NCBI GenBank assembly: GCA_022843305.1
Contig: JALHNX010000035.1
Coordinates: forward strand, 1-35,342
Length of the DNA stretch: 35,342 bases
Reading direction: 5' to 3'
From: Pyrinomonadaceae bacterium
GTDB lineage: Bacteria > Acidobacteriota > Blastocatellia > Pyrinomonadales > Pyrinomonadaceae
The notes beneath the pieces are model-generated. The model was not told the origin of the DNA, made no database searches, and worked only from the letters and a program-made list of their open reading frames with translations. Position 1 is the stretch's first letter. Every line of letters starts with the position of its first letter. Below are positions 8,544 to 16,720 of the stretch, one piece after another. The position numbers and the translations under genes are program-made.

Positions 8544-10112
8544 TTATTTCTTTCGCAATTCCTTGATGCGCTTTAAAAGCTGCGGCACTAGTTTCGAGGT
8601 CTGGAAAAGCGAACCCGAAGCGAAATATCTGGCAAATCCTTTGAAGGTTTCAATCGCCGTCGCGCCGTATGGAAGCCACCACGCGTTCGGCAGAATTGCC
8701 ACGCGGTTGACGTGGATGTGCTGCGGCTGAACGAGTTCCATCAAACCTTCGAGTCCGTGTGTTCGTCCGCGCCCGGAATTTTTGAAACCGCCCCACGGCG
8801 TTTGCCCGATGCCGTGCGTGTAAAGAACTTCGTTGACGCAAACCGTTCCGGCTTCGATGCGCTCGGCGATGCGTTTGCCTTTCGATAAATCCTTTGTCCA
8901 AACGCTCGCCGTTAAGCCGAATTCGCTGTCATTTGCTAATTTAACGGCTTCCTCTTCGGTGCGAAAAGTCGCAATCGGGAGCGTCGGACCGAAAGTTTCT
9001 TCCTGCATCGCCCGCATCGAATTGTTTGCGCCCGAAATGACGGTCGGCTCGAAAAATAAATCGTGATGTTTGCCGCCCGTTAAAATCTTCGCGCCTTCTT
9101 TTTCAAAACTTTCAACGTGGTCTGCGACGATTTTCAATTGTCTTTCCGAACTCATCGCGCCTATGTCGGTCGCCGCGTCGTTGCCTTTGCCCAATTTTAG
9201 TTTCCGCGTTTTTTCGACGATCAAATTCGTCAGGTTTTCGACTGCCGATTCTTCGACATAAAGCCTTTCGACCGACGAACAGCTTTGCCCCGCATTGCAG
9301 AACGCGCCCCAAACCGCCGCATCCGCCGCGATTTCCAGATTTGCGTCCGCAAAAACGATCATCGGGTCTTTGCCGCCGAGTTCCAACACAATGCTCGTTA
9401 AATTTTTCGCGGCTGATTCGGCAATTTTTTTGCCGGTGGCAACGCTTCCCGTGAACATTATTTTGTCCGGCGCGGATTCGACGAGTGCCGCGCCGGTTTG
9501 TCCTGCGCCGCTCACAATTTGCACGACATTTTCGGGCAATCCGGCTTTTTCAAAGATTTCGCCAATCTTTAAACCGATAAACGGTGTCAGTTCCGAAGGT
9601 TTCAGAACGACCGTATTTCCCGCCATTAAAGACATTACAGCTTCGCCCAAAGGAATCGAAAACGGATAATTCCACGCCGGAATAATGCCGACCACGCCCA
9701 ACGGTTGATAGATGATTTTTGAACTTCTTCCCAGAGCCGCGTAAAGACCGATGTTGATTTTTCGCGGTTTGAGAAGTTTTTCGGCATTTCGCGCGAAATA
9801 CTGCATCAGGTCCAAAACCGGCGCAATCTCCATCGAAAGTGCTTCGGCGACGGGTTTGCCCGATTCGTTCGAAATCAAAAGCGCGATTTCGTCCATTTCC
9901 GCCAGAATTATTTCGCGGGCTTTCATAACGAACCTTTTGCGCTCGGCAAACGAGGTTTTGCGCCACGCCTTAAATGCTTCACGCGAACGTTCGACCGCCG
10001 CTTTTGTTTCTTCGGCGGAAGTTTCGGCAACGCGCCCGATCTCTGCGCCCGTCGCCGGATTGTATGAAATTATCTCTTCGCTCTCGTTTGCAATTTTCAG
10101 AACCGCGCTCAT
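8544..10112 (-). CDS. NAD(P)-dependent aldehyde dehydrogenase family protein
   Basis: A 522-residue cytosolic oxidoreductase of the aldehyde dehydrogenase superfamily, oxidising an aldehyde to its acid. Visible are the N-terminal NPATGAEIGRV, the dinucleotide region IPAWNYPFSIPL, FTGSVATGKKIAE, the general base Glu in LELGGKDP, and the catalytic Cys in GQSCSSVERLYV. The closing motif WGGFKNSGRGR is followed by an extended C-terminal tail of about 50 residues. Succinate-semialdehyde or a long-chain aldehyde is possible; the tail resembles membrane-associated fatty aldehyde types but this is uncertain. The gene is divergent from an Lrp-type regulator, which may control it. Confidence 0.93.
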   Translation of the reverse strand: MSAVLKIANESEEIISYNPATGAEIGRVAETSAEETKAAVERSREAFKAWRKTSFAERKRFVMKAREIILAEMDEIALLISNESGKPVAEALSMEIAPVLDLMQYFARNAEKLLKPRKINIGLYAALGRSSKIIYQPLGVVGIIPAWNYPFSIPLGEAVMSLMAGNTVVLKPSELTPFIGLKIGEIFEKAGLPENVVQIVSGAGQTGAALVESAPDKIMFTGSVATGKKIAESAAKNLTSIVLELGGKDPMIVFADANLEIAADAAVWGAFCNAGQSCSSVERLYVEESAVENLTNLIVEKTRKLKLGKGNDAATDIGAMSSERQLKIVADHVESFEKEGAKILTGGKHHDLFFEPTVISGANNSMRAMQEETFGPTLPIATFRTEEEAVKLANDSEFGLTASVWTKDLSKGKRIAERIEAGTVCVNEVLYTHGIGQTPWGGFKNSGRGRTHGLEGLMELVQPQHIHVNRVAILPNAWWLPYGATAIETFKGFARYFASGSLFQTSKLVPQLLKRIKELRKK

Positions 10113-10221
10113 CTTTTTGTTCCCCGAATATCAGATTACTTGATTATCTTCGATAAATATAAAACAAAAGATGCGAAATTCACTAATAAGCGAAAATTTT
10201 TCAGACCGGCAAATATTTTGC

Positions 10222-10250
10222 TTGACAAATTATTTGCTGAATATTATTCT
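10222..10250 (+). promoter_or_regulatory. Sigma70-type promoter for the Lrp/AsnC gene
   Basis: TTGACA (10222-10227) and TATTCT (10245-10250) are separated by 17 nt. The predicted transcript begins about 15 nt before the ATG at 10272, which supports that start over the longer in-frame ones. The site lies in the divergent region shared with the aldehyde dehydrogenase. Confidence 0.7.
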
Positions 10251-10271
10251 CATAAAGGTAGGTTTAACAGA

Positions 10272-10739
10272 ATGATTGACGAAATGGATAAACAAATACT
10301 GAATATTCTTCAGCAAGATGCGCGAATTGCCAATGCGGAGATTGCCCGACAAGTCGGTTTAGCACCGTCGGCAGTTTTGGAGCGCATCAGGAAATTGGAA
10401 GAACGCGGCGTGATTAAAGGTTTTGAAACAAAGCTCGATGCGGCGGCGGTTGAATACGGTTTGACGGCGTTTGTCGCCGTCCGCACACACGATTGCTGCG
10501 ACGAAACCGACAAGTTTCTGGCGGAAATTCCGGAAGTTTTGGAAGTCCACGACGTGGCGGGCGAAGATTCATATTTTTTAAAGGTGCGCGTTAAAAACAC
10601 GGCACATTTGTCGCGGTTACTGCGCGAACGTTTAAAAAACGTGCCGAATGTCGCATCAACCAAAACGACTATCGTTTTGCAGACGATCAAGGAAACGACC
10701 GCGCTGCCGATTATGGATTCGGAAGAAAAGACAAAGTGA
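10272..10739 (+). CDS. Lrp/AsnC-family transcriptional regulator
   Basis: A 155-residue DNA-binding regulator. Residues 1-60 form the AsnC-type winged helix-turn-helix (MDKQILNILQQDARIANAEIA, then LAPSAVLERIRKLEERGVIKGF). The remainder is the RAM ligand-binding and oligomerising domain (AFVAVRTHDCCDETDKFLAE, then VAGEDSYFLKVRVK). The ATG at 10272 was chosen because a longer frame would include the promoter at 10222-10250 and gives an N-terminus foreign to the family; AAAGGTAGG lies upstream. Family members sense amino acids or their breakdown products. Position suggests control of the divergent aldehyde dehydrogenase and the EamA exporter that follows 26 nt downstream. Confidence 0.93.
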   Translation: MIDEMDKQILNILQQDARIANAEIARQVGLAPSAVLERIRKLEERGVIKGFETKLDAAAVEYGLTAFVAVRTHDCCDETDKFLAEIPEVLEVHDVAGEDSYFLKVRVKNTAHLSRLLRERLKNVPNVASTKTTIVLQTIKETTALPIMDSEEKTK

Positions 10740-10765
10740 AGTTTGAGTGAAAGAGGTTGGAAGTA

Positions 10766-11773
10766 ATGCAGAATCAAGGAATTAACAACACGAATAAGAG
10801 AAATATGGTGCTGCTCGTCGCGGCGTTTGCGGCGGTTTATATCTTTTGGGGTTCGACCTATCTCGCCATCAAATACGCAATCGAGACTTTGCCGCCGTTT
10901 CTGATGGCTGGCTCGCGCTTTCTTTTTGCGGGTTTGATTCTCTACGTTTGGGCGCGGTTTTCAAAGGATTACGAAAAGCCGAGTCTGAAACATTGGCGCA
11001 CGAGTTTTATCGTCGGAACGCTTCTGCTTCTGGGTGGAAACGGCGCGGTGGTTCTCGCCCAACAATATATTTCGTCGAGCCTGGCGGCACTGTTGGTTGC
11101 GACCGAACCGTTCTGGATTGTGCTTTTAAGCTGGCTCTGGCTGAAAGGCGCACGTCCGAACTGGAAAGCCGCGCTCGGTTTGCTGATCGGATTTTTCGGC
11201 GTTTATCTTTTGATCGGCGGACAGAGCGAAAGCGCCGCCGGAGGCGCAGGCGGACAGTTTCTCGGCGCATTTTTCGTCATCGCCGGCGCGTTTTCGTGGG
11301 CTTTGGGTTCGATGTATGGCTTGCGGGCGACGACTCCGAAATCGTCCGCGCTGACTGCCGGAATGCAGATGCTTTCGGGCGGTGCGGTCTTGACTCTGGT
11401 CGGTTTTTTGAAAGGCGAATGGGCAACTTTCAACGTCGCGGATGTTTCGGCAAATTCCGTGTACGGCGTAATTTACCTGATAATTTTCGGTTCGCTGATC
11501 GGTTTCACGGCTTACAGTTGGCTGCTCAAAAACGCGCAGCCGGCGATGGTTGCAACTTATGCTTACGTTAATCCGATTGTCGCCGTTTTTCTCGGCTGGC
11601 TGATCGCGGGCGAATCTTTTACGGGGCAAATGCTCGTCGGCGCGGGCATCATTGTCGGTTCGGTCGTGCTGATTACATCGCACGATAAAGACAAGGATTC
11701 GGAGGAAAAGATCGAACTCCACGAATCGAATATGCCGACCGGAACACCGAAAACCTTATCGGCTTCGGCGTAA
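10766..11773 (+). CDS. EamA/DMT-superfamily transporter (metabolite exporter type)
   Basis: A 335-residue inner-membrane protein with ten hydrophobic helices in two EamA repeats. The first repeat contains FWGSTYLAIKYAIETLPPFLMAGSRFL-type sequence in pieces, with the family's WGSTYLAIK motif near residue 30 and an RF pair after it. The second repeat ends in LVGAGIIVGSVVLI. A charged cytosolic tail of about 35 residues follows. ATG 10766 is preferred over TTG 10757 because AGAGG lies nine bases before it. Such proteins export amino acids or other small metabolites. Linkage to an Lrp-type regulator fits an amino-acid-related exporter, but the substrate is inference. Confidence 0.9.
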   Translation: MQNQGINNTNKRNMVLLVAAFAAVYIFWGSTYLAIKYAIETLPPFLMAGSRFLFAGLILYVWARFSKDYEKPSLKHWRTSFIVGTLLLLGGNGAVVLAQQYISSSLAALLVATEPFWIVLLSWLWLKGARPNWKAALGLLIGFFGVYLLIGGQSESAAGGAGGQFLGAFFVIAGAFSWALGSMYGLRATTPKSSALTAGMQMLSGGAVLTLVGFLKGEWATFNVADVSANSVYGVIYLIIFGSLIGFTAYSWLLKNAQPAMVATYAYVNPIVAVFLGWLIAGESFTGQMLVGAGIIVGSVVLITSHDKDKDSEEKIELHESNMPTGTPKTLSASA

Positions 11774-11786
11774 AAAATTGAATTTC

Positions 11787-11822
11787 AAAGAAAGCGCGGG
11801 CTGAAAAGTCCGCACTTTCTTT
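11787..11822 (+). terminator. Rho-independent-like terminator after the EamA gene
   Basis: AAAGAAAG-C-GCGGGC pairs with GTCCGC-A-CTTTCTTT around a TGAAAA loop, starting 13 nt after the EamA stop. The stem is long and stable, and the right arm is T-rich. It sits directly before the nested palindrome at 11828. Confidence 0.7.
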
Positions 11823-11827
11823 TATTT

Positions 11828-11941
11828 AACGCAAGTTGCCGGTTGTAAAAAAATATTTGCCCACCAAACACACGAAAAAAACGAAAGTGTTTTCGTGTGT
11901 TTGGTGGGCAGAAAGTGAATTGATTTCCGGCAACTTGTGTT
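11828..11941. repeat. Nested palindrome between convergent genes
   Basis: The inner arms are a perfect 20-nt inverted repeat (11859-11878 and 11890-11909, GCCCACCAAACACACGAAAA and its complement) around an 11-nt loop. The outer arms at 11828-11842 and 11927-11941 (AACGCAAGTTGCCGG) match at 14 of 15 positions. The right arm runs into the stop codon of the downstream hydrolase. It can act as a two-way transcription barrier, and the nested form suggests a repeat element. Confidence 0.8.
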
Positions 11942-12686
11942 ATTTAACGGATTTATGGAGCAGATCGGCAAGTTCGCGGGAACGCGAAAACATCGGGTAA
12001 TGTCCGGTCGGAAGATCGGCAAACTCGAAATTTTCGTCATTTAATTCGCTGTAAAGCGGCGGCGCGTCTTTCAGAAATTCTCTCACGTCTTCGGACGTGT
12101 CTTCGCACCAGATAGCGAGTTTCGGCAAATCTTTGCGGCGCGGATTTTTCAAACTCGTCTTCTGCCGCGCCGCGTTAAACGGCTGCGGCGTAGCGAATTT
12201 TTCCAATAATTCTTTATCCGCGTCGGTCAAATCCCGCAAGTTTTTGCCGTCGTCCAAATCTTTCCACGAAGGCAGCGGTAATTTCCAGCCGTCGCCGTTT
12301 TCATTGATTGATTTCTCAAATTTTTCTAACTGTTCGGGCGAATAGACATCAGCCAGTGCCGTGCCGTCCGCCAGCGGCGCACAGTCAACATAAATCAGTT
12401 TGGCGATTTTTTCGGGAATTATATCGGCGACCTGCGTGATGACCATGCCCGCATAACTGTGTCCGGCGAGATAAACTTCATCGAGCCGGTTGTATTTGAC
12501 GAGATTCATAACGTCCGCGACGTGCGTCTCAAGATTCGTTTCCGCGCTGCCGAGATGAACTCTTTCGCCGAGTCCGGTCAGCGTCACGGGAAAAACCTCG
12601 TGACCTTTTTCGCGCAGTAGTTTAGTAACCTCTTTCCAAGCCCAACCGCCGAGCCAGAATCCGGGAACTAAAACGAAATTTGCCAT
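11940..12686 (-). CDS. Alpha/beta hydrolase (salicylate esterase / EstC-like)
   Basis: A 248-residue cytosolic alpha/beta-hydrolase. It opens with the oxyanion segment LVPGFWLGGWAWKEV and has the nucleophile elbow GHSYAG (Ser near residue 80). The catalytic His is in LPTGHYPMFS near the C-terminus. The pattern places it with plant salicylate-esterase/hydroxynitrile-lyase-like bacterial esterases; the true substrate is unknown. There is no signal peptide. The stop codon overlaps the outer arm of the palindrome at 11828-11941. The gene is followed upstream by the 12726-12913 element and then alaS, on the same strand. Confidence 0.88.
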   Translation of the reverse strand: MANFVLVPGFWLGGWAWKEVTKLLREKGHEVFPVTLTGLGERVHLGSAETNLETHVADVMNLVKYNRLDEVYLAGHSYAGMVITQVADIIPEKIAKLIYVDCAPLADGTALADVYSPEQLEKFEKSINENGDGWKLPLPSWKDLDDGKNLRDLTDADKELLEKFATPQPFNAARQKTSLKNPRRKDLPKLAIWCEDTSEDVREFLKDAPPLYSELNDENFEFADLPTGHYPMFSRSRELADLLHKSVK

Positions 12687-12725
12687 AAATTTAAAGTTTC
12701 ATCGGTTCAATTTGAAATAAATAAA

Positions 12726-12913
12726 TTAACGTCAATTAGGGTTAAGAAACTTGCCGGACGGAACGCCGTCATCCTGACGGCAAACGTCGCTGAAAGCGTC
12801 GTCAAACGCTTCGATTTTAGCGAATTCCGGCAGTTAATGAAGGCATTTGAGCGTTTTTCAAACGCTGTGCCGTCACAGACGAGCGTTCCATTTTTACCCC
12901 CAATTGACGTTAA
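12726..12913. repeat. 188-bp palindromic element overlapping the alaS stop codon
   Basis: The two ends are TTAACGTCAATT (12726-12737) and its exact complement (12902-12913). The interior halves are also imperfectly complementary, both carrying GGAACGC, CGTC, TGACGGCA and ACGCT words. No ORF of note lies inside. The right end includes the alaS TAA (12910-12912). It resembles a non-autonomous mobile palindrome (MITE-like). Confidence 0.7.
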
Positions 12914-15819
12914 CCTAACATTTGCTCGACGGATTTATAACTCGCTTCCAGCGCTTCGGGCAATTTCGAAGCGTCCGTGCCGCCGCCTTCCGCCATGTCG
13001 GGTTTGCCGCCGCCGCGTCCCGAGACGATCGGGGCGATTTCCTGCACGATCTTTCCGGCTTTTACGCGGTCGGTCAAATCGTCGGAAACGCGGACGATGA
13101 ACGAAACTTTGTCGTCTTCCGAACGACCAAGCACGACCACGCCGGATTTTATTTTCGACATCAGCGTGTCTGAAAGATGACGCATTCCGCCTTTGTCCAG
13201 ACCTTCGACGATCTTGGCGATGACTTTCACGCCGTTAATGTCTTTCGCTTCATCGCCGTTTGCCGATGCGCCGCCGACCGCGCCGGTCGCAATCTTCATT
13301 TTCAATTCATCATTTTCGCGCCGCGCTTTTTTCAATTCTTCCTGCAATCTTTCAATCGCGTTCGGCAGATTATCGCGCTGGGTTTTTAACGCGTTCAAAG
13401 ATTCGGCGATCAGCCGTTCGTCCTCGCGGAAACGCTCGAATGCGTCGAAACCCGTAATCGCGCGGATTCTTCGTACGCCCGACGCGATTGCTTCGTCATT
13501 CGTGATTTTAAACGAGCCGATGTCGCCCGTCGCGCGAACGTGCGTTCCACCGCATAATTCGCGCGAAAATTCGCCGCCGCCGACCGACAGAACACGCACG
13601 GACGAGCCGTATTTTTCGCCGAACAGCGCGACCGCGCCCGAACGCATGGCTTCTTCGATTGCCATTTCATTTGTCGCCACGGGTTCGTTCTGCAAAATAT
13701 AGCGGTTGACCAAATCCTCGATTTCTTTAAGCTCGCTTTCGGAAATCGGCTGATAATGCGTGAAATCGAACCGCAGATAGTTCGGCGCGACGACCGAACC
13801 CGCTTGCTTGACGTGCGTTCCCAAGACTTCTTTGAGCGCGGCGTGAACCAGATGCGTCGCCGTATGATTGCGCCGCGTCGCATCGCGTTTTTCAACATCA
13901 ACCGTCGCCGTTACTTCGTCGCCGACTTTAATCGAACCTTTTTCAACTTTCGATTTATGCAGAACGATTCCGGCAATCGGCGCAAACGTATCAAAAACCT
14001 TGACCTGTGCGCCTTTGTCAGAACCACCTGCGGTAGCGGGTGGTTGAAGATTGCTGCCTGAAACGTCCGGGTTATCAGGGTTCAACCGCCCACTACCGCA
14101 GGCGGTTCTGACAAGAATCCCCGTATCGCCGACCTGCCCGCCCGCTTCGGCATAAAACGGCGTTTCGTCCAAAACAACCAAACCTTCTTCGCCTTCGTCC
14201 AGAACATCAATGCGCTCGTCATTTTTCACCAAAGCCAAAACCTTCGCGCCTTCGACTTCCGTTTTGTCGTAGCCGTGAAAATTTGATTTGACGGAAGTTC
14301 TTTCCAGAGCAATATAAATCGGATTGATTTTGTCGGCTTGTTTGGTTTTGCCTATTTCAGAAGTTTGTTGAAGTTTTTTAACAGCTTGACTTATTAAGTC
14401 TCTAAATTCTTCTTCCGCTATATTCGCAACATACACCTTATCAATATTTGATTGTCCGTCTATTTCAACTGGAAATGACATTGCAACTTTATTTGTAGCT
14501 AAAACTACATAAGCCAAGTCAACAGGAAGTCCATAAGTATCATTTAACTTAGCAATTGATTCAGTAGAAGGCATAACCCACTGATTCGCTGCTGGACGAT
14601 CAGTTGATTTAACTTTGGAAAAGTCTATTTGATTGGCTTTATATGCTTCAATCATTTCATTCAATTTCTTCAAACCAACAGTTAATGTATTGCCGAATCT
14701 TTCTTCTTCAAGACGCACCATTTTGCCGATGAAATCGCGCTGGATTTCGAGTTCGGGATAAGCGTCTTTCATCAATTCGATGACGAAATCGCAGACTTTG
14801 TGGAAAAACAAAGTTTCAAAACCGAGATGCTCGCGCCCGTGATAGATCGCGCGGCGCATAATTTTTCTTAAAACGTAATTTCTGCCTTCGTTTCCGGGCA
14901 AAATTCCGTCGGCGATAGCAAAAGCCGTCGCTCTCGCGTGGTCAGCGACGACGCGCATCGCAAAGCCTTTCTGCGTGTCGTATTCGTAATGCTCGTCGGC
15001 AAGTTTGGCAACCGATTCGATGATCGGCAAAAGCAAATCCGTGTCGTAATTATTCGATTTGCCCTGCATAACAGCCGCTATTCTTTCCAATCCCGCACCC
15101 GTGTCAACCGACGGCGCGGGCAGATTATGCAGCGTTCCGTTCTCGTCGCGGTCAAACTGCATAAAGACGAGATTCCAGATTTCGATAGTTTCGTCGCCCG
15201 TTTCGGCATTGACGAATTCAGAACGGTTTTTTTCCGCGTTGCCGGGTTCGTCGCCCATATAATAATGGATTTCCGAACACGGTCCGCACGGTCCGGTGTC
15301 GCCCATCTGCCAGAAATTATCTTTTGCGTCAAACGGCAGAACGCGCTCGGGTTTCGCGCCGACCTTTATCCAAAGATCGCGTGCTTCCGTGTCGGCGGGG
15401 ACGTTTTCATTGCCTTCAAAATACGTGAACCAGAGATATTCGGGATCGAGTCCGAGCTTGCCTTCCGCCTTGCTTCCGGTCAGAAAATCCCACGCGAAAC
15501 GAATCGCGTCTTCCTTGAAATAATCGCCGAAACTGAAATTCCCCAACATCTCGAAAAACGTGTGATGCCGCGCCGTTTTTCCGACTTCGTCCAAGTCGTT
15601 GTGTTTGCCGCCCGCGCGGATACATTTTTGCGACGAAACCGCGCGTTTGTAATCGCGTTTTTCCTGTCCCGTGAAAACGTCTTTGAACTGGTTCATTCCC
15701 GCGTTGGTGAACAAAAGCGTCGGGTCGTTTGCTGGAAGTAAAGGTGCTGAATGGACAATTTTATGCCCGTTTTTCTCAAAATACTCTAAAAATTTTTGTC
15801 TTATCTCACTGCCTTTCAT
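12910..15819 (-). CDS. alaS: Alanyl-tRNA synthetase
   Basis: Charges tRNA-Ala with alanine and clears mischarged tRNA. The ATG at 15819 gives the family N-terminus MKGSEIRQKFLEYFEKNGH; a longer frame would add 23 unrelated residues. The class II core, with NDPTLLFTNAGMNQFKD and RHHTFFEMLGNFSFGDYF, comes first. The editing domain carries HTATHLVH and CGGTH zinc ligands. A C-Ala domain with SGRGGGKPDMAEGGG ends the protein. At 969 residues it is longer than the usual 870-890. Two causes are visible: a 32-residue insertion made by a palindromic repeat (residues about 570-601), and a divergent, strikingly AT-rich segment (about 370-498). Confidence 0.97.
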   Translation of the reverse strand: MKGSEIRQKFLEYFEKNGHKIVHSAPLLPANDPTLLFTNAGMNQFKDVFTGQEKRDYKRAVSSQKCIRAGGKHNDLDEVGKTARHHTFFEMLGNFSFGDYFKEDAIRFAWDFLTGSKAEGKLGLDPEYLWFTYFEGNENVPADTEARDLWIKVGAKPERVLPFDAKDNFWQMGDTGPCGPCSEIHYYMGDEPGNAEKNRSEFVNAETGDETIEIWNLVFMQFDRDENGTLHNLPAPSVDTGAGLERIAAVMQGKSNNYDTDLLLPIIESVAKLADEHYEYDTQKGFAMRVVADHARATAFAIADGILPGNEGRNYVLRKIMRRAIYHGREHLGFETLFFHKVCDFVIELMKDAYPELEIQRDFIGKMVRLEEERFGNTLTVGLKKLNEMIEAYKANQIDFSKVKSTDRPAANQWVMPSTESIAKLNDTYGLPVDLAYVVLATNKVAMSFPVEIDGQSNIDKVYVANIAEEEFRDLISQAVKKLQQTSEIGKTKQADKINPIYIALERTSVKSNFHGYDKTEVEGAKVLALVKNDERIDVLDEGEEGLVVLDETPFYAEAGGQVGDTGILVRTACGSGRLNPDNPDVSGSNLQPPATAGGSDKGAQVKVFDTFAPIAGIVLHKSKVEKGSIKVGDEVTATVDVEKRDATRRNHTATHLVHAALKEVLGTHVKQAGSVVAPNYLRFDFTHYQPISESELKEIEDLVNRYILQNEPVATNEMAIEEAMRSGAVALFGEKYGSSVRVLSVGGGEFSRELCGGTHVRATGDIGSFKITNDEAIASGVRRIRAITGFDAFERFREDERLIAESLNALKTQRDNLPNAIERLQEELKKARRENDELKMKIATGAVGGASANGDEAKDINGVKVIAKIVEGLDKGGMRHLSDTLMSKIKSGVVVLGRSEDDKVSFIVRVSDDLTDRVKAGKIVQEIAPIVSGRGGGKPDMAEGGGTDASKLPEALEASYKSVEQMLG
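14017..14112. repeat. 96-bp palindromic element inserted in frame in alaS
   Basis: 29-nt arms at 14017-14045 and 14084-14112 match at 26 of 29 positions when inverted. The insert is exactly 32 codons, has no stop in the alaS frame, and falls where family members have no such Gly/Pro/Asn/Ser-rich stretch. The element at 18569-18662 is a clear relative. Confidence 0.85.
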
Positions 15820-15886
15820 ATATTTATTCGATAAAAAGTTAAAAGAAAATTTTATCACAAAGCCCGAACGAAAAGCATTTTGACGC

Positions 15887-15924
15887 AAAAAAGTCCTGAT
15901 GTTTCCTCGGAAACATCAGGACTT
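15887..15924 (-). terminator. Strong minus-strand rho-independent terminator upstream of alaS
   Basis: A perfect 16-bp stem (15891-15906 with 15909-15924) has a two-base loop on paper, in practice a slightly larger one. On the minus strand it is followed by a T-run at 15890-15887. It lies 68 nt before the alaS start, so it either ends a separate small RNA or is an attenuator in the alaS leader. Confidence 0.85.
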
Positions 15925-16097
15925 CAATGTAGAAAGGAGATTAACTACATTGATTTTCCGCGCCGTCGGAACTGTTGAGCGCGGATTGTTTGTTCAAGGA
16001 GAAATTCGGGGTAAACAAAATCTAAAATCTTATTTCGGACAGCGAAACAGAAAAGTGGCTTTTCCGTTTCGCTGAAGTTTCGTCATTTCGTCCGAAA
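15887..16097 (-). ncRNA. Candidate structured small RNA or alaS leader
   Basis: On the minus strand the gap upstream of alaS holds four consecutive hairpins. First, an outer TTTCGGA/TCCGAAA stem encloses a 16-bp hairpin with one mismatch (16040-16074). Next is a CCGCGC/GCGCGG hairpin (15958-15984). Then a 9-bp perfect stem (15924-15953) presents the loop TTAATCTCCTTT, and last the terminator. That loop, and a TTTCTCCTTGAA stretch near 15995-16006, are complementary to Shine-Dalgarno sequences. No T-box consensus is visible. Ends and promoter are not defined by sequence; 16098-16213 shows nothing further I can call. Confidence 0.5.
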
Positions 16098-16213
16098 ATT
16101 CTTCCCTTGCGCGTTATGTTCAAGACTTTCATCACCGGCAAAATGCTGATAAGTTTTAGTCTTACAGATGATTTCGTGAAAAAAGACCTTTTGGATTCAG
16201 AAATTTTACAGCT

Positions 16214-16720
16214 ATGAAAAAAATACTTTTACTGACCGCGTTTTTAATCTTTGCGGGCGTTTCAATCTTCGCCCAGAACACCGAAAAACAGATCGCGGCG
16301 ATTCGCGCCGAAGTCGCGGCAATCGAAAAAGCGGGCGCGAAATACACGCAGACGACGAAAGATATTGAAGGAATGTCGCTCGAAGGCACGCAAGCCGTCT
16401 ATTATTCTTCGGGCAAAGGCTTGAAAAAAATCGCCGCGAAACTTTACGGCGAAAGCTACAATGCGACGCTCGAATTTTATTATCAGGGCGAAGAATTGAT
16501 CTTTGTCTTTCAAAAGTTAAACAAATACGTGATGCCAATCGGCGCAGGAAAAGTGCGGATTGCGAGCGTCGAAGAAACACGCACGTATTTCGCAGGCGGA
16601 AAATTGATTCGGCTAATCGTCGGCAAAAAACAGGTCGCGCCGGGTTCGGTCGAATTCAACGAGGCGGAATACCGGATGATCGAGCTTTCCGACCAATTTA
16701 AGGCGGCTTTCAAGCCTTAA
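16214..16720 (+). CDS. Unknown exported protein, 168 aa
   Basis: The protein begins with a textbook signal peptide (MKKILLLTAFLIFAGVSIFAQ) and then a helical stretch, IAAIRAEVAAIEKAGAKYTQ. A beta-rich remainder follows (EGTQAVYYSSGKGLKKIAAKLYG, YQGEELIFVFQK). It is likely periplasmic. No catalytic motif or named domain is recognised. Similar small secreted proteins with a soluble beta-rich domain are common in this kind of genome. The 3' end overlaps by 11 nt, tail to tail, with the convergent gene at 16710-17060. Confidence 0.75.
   Translation: MKKILLLTAFLIFAGVSIFAQNTEKQIAAIRAEVAAIEKAGAKYTQTTKDIEGMSLEGTQAVYYSSGKGLKKIAAKLYGESYNATLEFYYQGEELIFVFQKLNKYVMPIGAGKVRIASVEETRTYFAGGKLIRLIVGKKQVAPGSVEFNEAEYRMIELSDQFKAAFKP

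Noticed and set aside
14938-15741. Long plus-strand ORF opposite alaS
   Set aside because: It is a shadow of the alaS coding frame; its residues have no family pattern and it has no start signals.
15950-16075. A 41-residue plus-strand ORF (TTG start after AAAGGAG)
   Set aside because: The Shine-Dalgarno-like sequence lies in a hairpin loop better explained on the other strand. The product looks like unstructured basic sequence and there is no independent support.
15887-16097. T-box riboswitch controlling alaS
   Set aside because: Position and terminator fit, but no T-box sequence (AGGGTGGTACCGCG-like) or specifier loop is visible.
15887-16097. 6S RNA or a 16S rRNA fragment
   Set aside because: The fold is a row of separate hairpins, not the long bulged rod of 6S RNA. 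The 16S-like match is only about ten bases around the anti-Shine-Dalgarno.
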